Shown here: in pieces, positions 32,142 through 34,981 of the stretch
Layout: the number at the start of each line of letters is the position of its first letter
Numbering within the stretch: the stretch's first letter is position 1
NCBI RefSeq assembly: GCF_024461735.1
Contig: NZ_JANGAD010000014.1
Location: 1-34,981 of the forward strand
DNA from: Anaerotignum propionicum
Lineage (GTDB): Bacteria > Bacillota > Clostridia > Lachnospirales > Anaerotignaceae
DNA: 34,981 bases
Direction of reading: 5' to 3'
The notes under the pieces: generated by a model
The model's database searches: none
The model's input: only the letters and a program-made list of their open reading frames with translations
What the model was told of the DNA's origin: nothing
Made by a program: the position numbers and the translations under genes

Positions 32142-33176
32142 TTATCTGCAGTTGCATCTGTTGTTACAATTACAATTATTATTGCAGTTATTTACACAAT
32201 TGTCTTTGTCATCCGCATCGCAGTTTGGAGAACTGTAGGTTGGTGTATATGCACAACAGGATTTAGGTTCTTGGGAAGGTACAAATGCATCCCAAGGGAA
32301 ACTCATAGCATTAAAGTTTCCGCAAGGATCACCGTTCTGCAAAGGTGATACACAGCTTTCAGGCAAGCATGTGCCTAAGGACTGAACTACCATGTTTACA
32401 GGGCGATACAGCTTGATAATTGTGAACAAACCGATTGTGACATTTACAGCTACTGGAGCTGTTTGAGGATCACAGTAATCGTTGCATCTGTTGTTGCATC
32501 CGTTGTTGCATCCATTGTTACCTCCATTGTCACAGCCGCATCCGCTTTCGCATCCGCAAATGCAACTACAGCAACAGCAGCAGCAGTTGTTGTTACTAGG
32601 ACTTGCATACTTCAATTCAGCATCCAATGCGAGAGCTTTACCTTCTGCTACAACGTAAGGGCCGCCGATGCCGCTAAAGCAACCATTAAACATTTCGTTT
32701 ACAGTTGTTGTTTCTGCTTCGGTAGAACCAAACAATGTTGTCTTCAGGGTATAGCTGCTTGTTGCATCAATGCGTCCGATAAAGCAACCATCAGAACGAC
32801 GGAATTCTAAAGTATATTCAAAGACATACCTTAGTTCAATATCCCAGCAGCCGGTTTGCAAAGAGCTGGGGGTCTTGCGAATAATTTCGATTTTTTTCAG
32901 TACCAGATGTTTGATGATAACATCGGTTGCATTGCAAGGGGGAATGATGATATCACCCTCGCAAATCATGTCGTTACCACCAGGACCACCATTCCTTGCA
33001 GCTCTAGCGGGTCCCAAAATATCGGGTGTTAAACATTTCTGAATACGGCATTGGTCGAAGATTTTTTGCGCGATGATACATACTTCGCCAGTTCCAGCAT
33101 TGGAGCCACATCCACATCCACAGCCACAGCTTCTACTACTGAGTTCTGTATTGTTATCAAATTCAAAAGCTCCCAT
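32142..33176 (-). CDS. Cysteine-rich protein, probably a spore coat/exosporium component
   Basis: A 344-residue protein with about 39 cysteines. The N-terminus has SRSCGCGCGCGS (residues 15-26). A folded-looking domain (about 33-195) follows, with VCIIAQKIFDQCRIQKCLTP, LGPARAARNGGPGG, ICEGDIIIPPCNATDVIIKH and repeated beta-strand patterns. Then come six consecutive Cys, CGCESGCGC, and Asn-Cys repeats CNNGCNNGCNNRC. A second hydrophobic stretch (VAVNVTIGLFTIIKLYRPVN) precedes an Asn/Cys tail (CNNNCNCNNRCNCR). AAAGGAGG precedes the ATG. No signal peptide is seen, which fits a mother-cell product assembled on the spore rather than exported. A sigma-K-type promoter supports this. I do not know a characterised homologue; Cys-rich exosporium proteins such as CdeC of C. 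difficile are an analogy. Confidence 0.7.
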   Translation of the reverse strand: MGAFEFDNNTELSSRSCGCGCGCGSNAGTGEVCIIAQKIFDQCRIQKCLTPDILGPARAARNGGPGGNDMICEGDIIIPPCNATDVIIKHLVLKKIEIIRKTPSSLQTGCWDIELRYVFEYTLEFRRSDGCFIGRIDATSSYTLKTTLFGSTEAETTTVNEMFNGCFSGIGGPYVVAEGKALALDAELKYASPSNNNCCCCCCSCICGCESGCGCDNGGNNGCNNGCNNRCNDYCDPQTAPVAVNVTIGLFTIIKLYRPVNMVVQSLGTCLPESCVSPLQNGDPCGNFNAMSFPWDAFVPSQEPKSCCAYTPTYSSPNCDADDKDNCVNNCNNNCNCNNRCNCR

Positions 33177-33211
33177 AAGATTGCCTCCTTTGAGTTGTAT
33201 ATGTTCTTATA

Positions 33212-33238
33212 TATAGTATGTAAAGCGAGAAAATGGGT
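33212..33238 (-). promoter_or_regulatory. Sigma-K-type promoter for the Cys-rich gene
   Basis: On the minus strand AC (complement 33237-33238), 16 bases, then CATACTATA (complement 33212-33220) fit the late mother-cell sigma-K pattern (AC, 16-17 bases, CATA three any TA). It lies 36 bases before the start codon. Confidence 0.6.
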
Positions 33239-33369
33239 GATAGGAGTAAAATAAATATATTTGAAGTATTTTAGCTTTTCTTTTGCAGAGGTTGGAAGAT
33301 TTAACCTTATTTTTAATATAAGTGAATTTTTTTTTATCTATTTTGCCAAGTACTTTTTTCCGGCTAAAA

Positions 33370-33429
33370 TGTTATACTCTGGATATAGTCCTTTACAGAA
33401 GAGGCCTAGATACTTCTTCCGAATAAAGG
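33370..33429 (+). promoter_or_regulatory. Possible glyA promoter and leader hairpin
   Basis: An extended -10, TG-T-TATACT, is at 33370-33378, without a good -35. Shortly after it comes a nested inverted repeat: CCTTTA (33390-33395) with TAAAGG (33424-33429), and AGAAG (33397-33401) with CTTCT (33413-33417). I recognise no known riboswitch. The rest of the gap between the divergent Cys-rich gene and glyA (33239-33532) holds no supportable gene. Confidence 0.4.
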
Positions 33430-33532
33430 GATATGCTCAAGAGGAAAAGAACAGAGAACTTGTGCAAAGCAGCACAGATCAGATCATTCGAGGAATAAAA
33501 AAGAATTTTCAGAAAAGAATGGAGGATGAAAA

Positions 33533-34774
33533 ATGGGTTTGAATTTTGAAGAAATTAAAAATGTGGATGCTGAGGTTGCCCAGGCAATTGAGGCAGAACT
33601 TGTGCGCCAACAGCATAATATTGAGTTGATTGCATCGGAAAATATTGTTTCCAAGGCGGTTATGCTTTCCATGGGTACGCCCTTAACAAATAAATATGCA
33701 GAAGGTTACCCTGCAAAGCGTTATTATGGTGGGTGCGAAAAGGTTGATATTGTTGAAAATTTGGCGAGAGATCGGGCAAAAAAATTATTTGGCTGTGATC
33801 ATGTGAATGTACAGCCCCACAGTGGTTCTCAGGCGAATCAAGCTGTTTATTTTGCGATGCTTCAATACGGTGATACTGTTATGGGTATGAATTTGGATCA
33901 TGGCGGTCATTTAACCCACGGCAGCCCTGTTAACCTTTCAGGAAAATATTTTAACTTTGTGGCCTATGGTGTAGATGATAATGGATTTATTGACTATGAA
34001 GCATTTCGCAATAAAGCATTAGAGGTTAAACCAAAAATGATTGTTGCCGGTGCAAGTGCATATGCAAGAACCATTGATTTTGAGTTTATGGGCAAGGTAG
34101 CAAAGGAAGTTGGAGCCTACTTTATGGTGGATATGGCTCATATTGCTGGATTGGTTGCGGCGGGTTTACATCCTTCTCCTGTACCTCATGCAGATTTTGT
34201 TACCACAACAACCCATAAAACTTTGCGTGGCCCTCGTGGCGGAATGATATTGTGTAAAGAGGAATTTGCTCAAAAGATTGATAAATCTATCTTCCCCGGA
34301 ATTCAGGGTGGACCATTGATGCATACCATTGCTTCAAAAGCTGTATGCTTTCAAGAAGCGTTGGAGCCTTCATTCAAGGAATACATTGGGCAGGTTGTAA
34401 AGAATGCAAAGGTTTTAGCGGAAAGTTTGCAGGCAAATGGTGTGAATATTGTGTCCGGCGGTACAGACAATCACCTGATGCTGGTTGATTTGCGCTCTTT
34501 GAATATTACAGGTAAGGAAGCAGAGAAAAAACTGGATGAGGTTGGAATTACGGTTAATAAAAACACAATTCCAAATGATCCCCAGTCTCCTTTTGTAACC
34601 AGTGGTATTCGTATTGGTACTCCTGCCATTACCTCAAGAGGTATGGTTGAAGTTGATATGAAGGAAATTGCAGCTGTAATAGCCCTAGTTTTAAAAGATT
34701 TTGAAAGCAATAAGGAAGAAGCTAAAAAACGTGTAAAAGCGTTAACAGACAGATATCCTATTTATGAGGATTAA
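33533..34774 (+). CDS. glyA: Serine hydroxymethyltransferase
   Basis: A 413-residue PLP enzyme that interconverts serine and glycine with tetrahydrofolate, the main source of one-carbon units. Signatures: [19 protein letters not shown] near 27, [11 protein letters not shown] near 62, [19 protein letters not shown] near 92, [16 protein letters not shown] near 117, [18 protein letters not shown] near 199, and the PLP lysine K229 in [14 protein letters not shown]. The C-terminal part has [13 protein letters not shown] and [10 protein letters not shown] with the substrate-binding Arg. Length is typical (about 410-420). GGAGG stands about 8 bases before the ATG. It is a single-gene unit ended by a terminator. 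Confidence 0.97.
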   Translation: MGLNFEEIKNVDAEVAQAIEAELVRQQHNIELIASENIVSKAVMLSMGTPLTNKYAEGYPAKRYYGGCEKVDIVENLARDRAKKLFGCDHVNVQPHSGSQANQAVYFAMLQYGDTVMGMNLDHGGHLTHGSPVNLSGKYFNFVAYGVDDNGFIDYEAFRNKALEVKPKMIVAGASAYARTIDFEFMGKVAKEVGAYFMVDMAHIAGLVAAGLHPSPVPHADFVTTTTHKTLRGPRGGMILCKEEFAQKIDKSIFPGIQGGPLMHTIASKAVCFQEALEPSFKEYIGQVVKNAKVLAESLQANGVNIVSGGTDNHLMLVDLRSLNITGKEAEKKLDEVGITVNKNTIPNDPQSPFVTSGIRIGTPAITSRGMVEVDMKEIAAVIALVLKDFESNKEEAKKRVKALTDRYPIYED

Positions 34775-34901
34775 AGTAACACTGTTTGATTCCAGGGGGA
34801 AGCCTTTTACATCCACTAAATGTCGATGTATGCTTTCTATATGAAGAAATAAATTTGCAACGCTGATGGTACAAATATTTTGGTTTGAATAGGAAAAATA
34901 G

Positions 34902-34935
34902 TCCCCTTGCCATGGATGGTGAGGGGATTTTTTTG
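34902..34935 (+). terminator. Terminator after glyA
   Basis: TCCCCTTGCCAT (34902-34913) pairs with ATGGTGAGGGGA (34916-34927) with two G-T pairs in the middle, followed by seven T. The stem is 128 bases after the glyA stop. Confidence 0.85.
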
Positions 34936-34954
34936 TTCGCTTTAGCTTGACAAA

Positions 34955-34975
34955 ACCACCGGCTATGCCGGTGGT
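34955..34975 (-). terminator. Hairpin at the window edge, possibly a minus-strand terminator
   Basis: ACCACCGGC (34955-34963) and GCCGGTGGT (34967-34975) form a perfect 9-bp stem around TAT. On the minus strand it runs into TTTTG, so it may end a convergent gene beyond the window. It could also be a dispersed GC-rich repeat. Confidence 0.5.
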
Positions 34976-34981
34976 AGGAAA

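Noticed and set aside
33261..33542. 93-codon ORF before glyA
   Set aside because: It starts with TTG without a ribosome binding site, runs through the probable promoter, leader hairpin and ribosome binding site of glyA, overlaps its start and looks like translated AT-rich spacer.
34955..34975. Transposon terminal repeat at the window edge
   Set aside because: A single GC-rich hairpin with no transposase or partner repeat; a minus-strand terminator or dispersed hairpin is simpler.

Overview
The window looks like a chromosomal core region of a low-GC, Gram-positive, anaerobic spore-former of the class Clostridia, most likely a Lachnospirales-type organism; the genus cannot be fixed from the sequence alone. 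Reasons: a dcw (division and cell wall) cluster with tandem pbpB and spoVD penicillin-binding-protein genes, a meso-diaminopimelate-type MurE, a T-box riboswitch in front of valS, strong AGGAGG-type ribosome binding sites, several TTG/GTG starts, sporulation-type promoter matches, and a chemotaxis (CheW-like) gene.

Layout. 1-71: end of a probable surface protein. 283-1461: malic enzyme with its own promoter. 1588-2777 (minus): a UPF0178 protein and a LUD-domain protein. 2976-3761: a SpoU-family RNA methyltransferase. 3905-4228 (minus): a DUF3892 protein. 4480-4663: a tiny self-contained unit (promoter with embedded palindrome, 35-codon ORF or structured RNA, terminator). 4781-13513: the aromatic amino acid operon, aroF-tyrA-aroB-aroA-aroC-pheA-aroQ-aminotransferase, headed by a leader peptide rich in Tyr and Phe codons and a terminator/antiterminator pair, and closed by a strong terminator. 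13714-27634: the dcw cluster, mraZ-rsmH-ftsL-pbpB-spoVD-murE-murF-mraY-murD-ftsW/spoVE, with a four-repeat MraZ-type operator at its head, a sigma-E-type promoter before spoVD and a hairpin-rich repeat block between murD and ftsW. 27699-28523 (minus): a CheW protein with an inserted zinc-binding CZB domain. 28726-31944: T-box and valS. 32142-33176 (minus): a very cysteine-rich protein behind a sigma-K-type promoter, probably a spore-surface component. 33533-34774: glyA, followed by a terminator.

How the parts fit. The aro operon encodes entry into the shikimate pathway (DAHP synthase), most of the trunk to chorismate, both branches to phenylpyruvate and hydroxyphenylpyruvate, and an aminotransferase that could finish Phe and Tyr. 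aroE and a shikimate kinase are not in the window. The leader reads Tyr/Phe supply through translation. The dcw block makes lipid-linked peptidoglycan precursor (MurE, MurF, MraY, MurD) and the septal or spore-cortex synthases; murG, ftsQ, ftsA and ftsZ do not follow ftsW here.

The strongest candidates for something under-described are the Tyr/Phe ribosome-mediated attenuator (4781-5020), the small palindrome-controlled unit (4480-4663), the CheW-CZB protein with an extra Cys cluster, and the sigma-K-linked Cys-rich protein. No phage, insertion sequence, CRISPR array, tRNA or rRNA was recognised.
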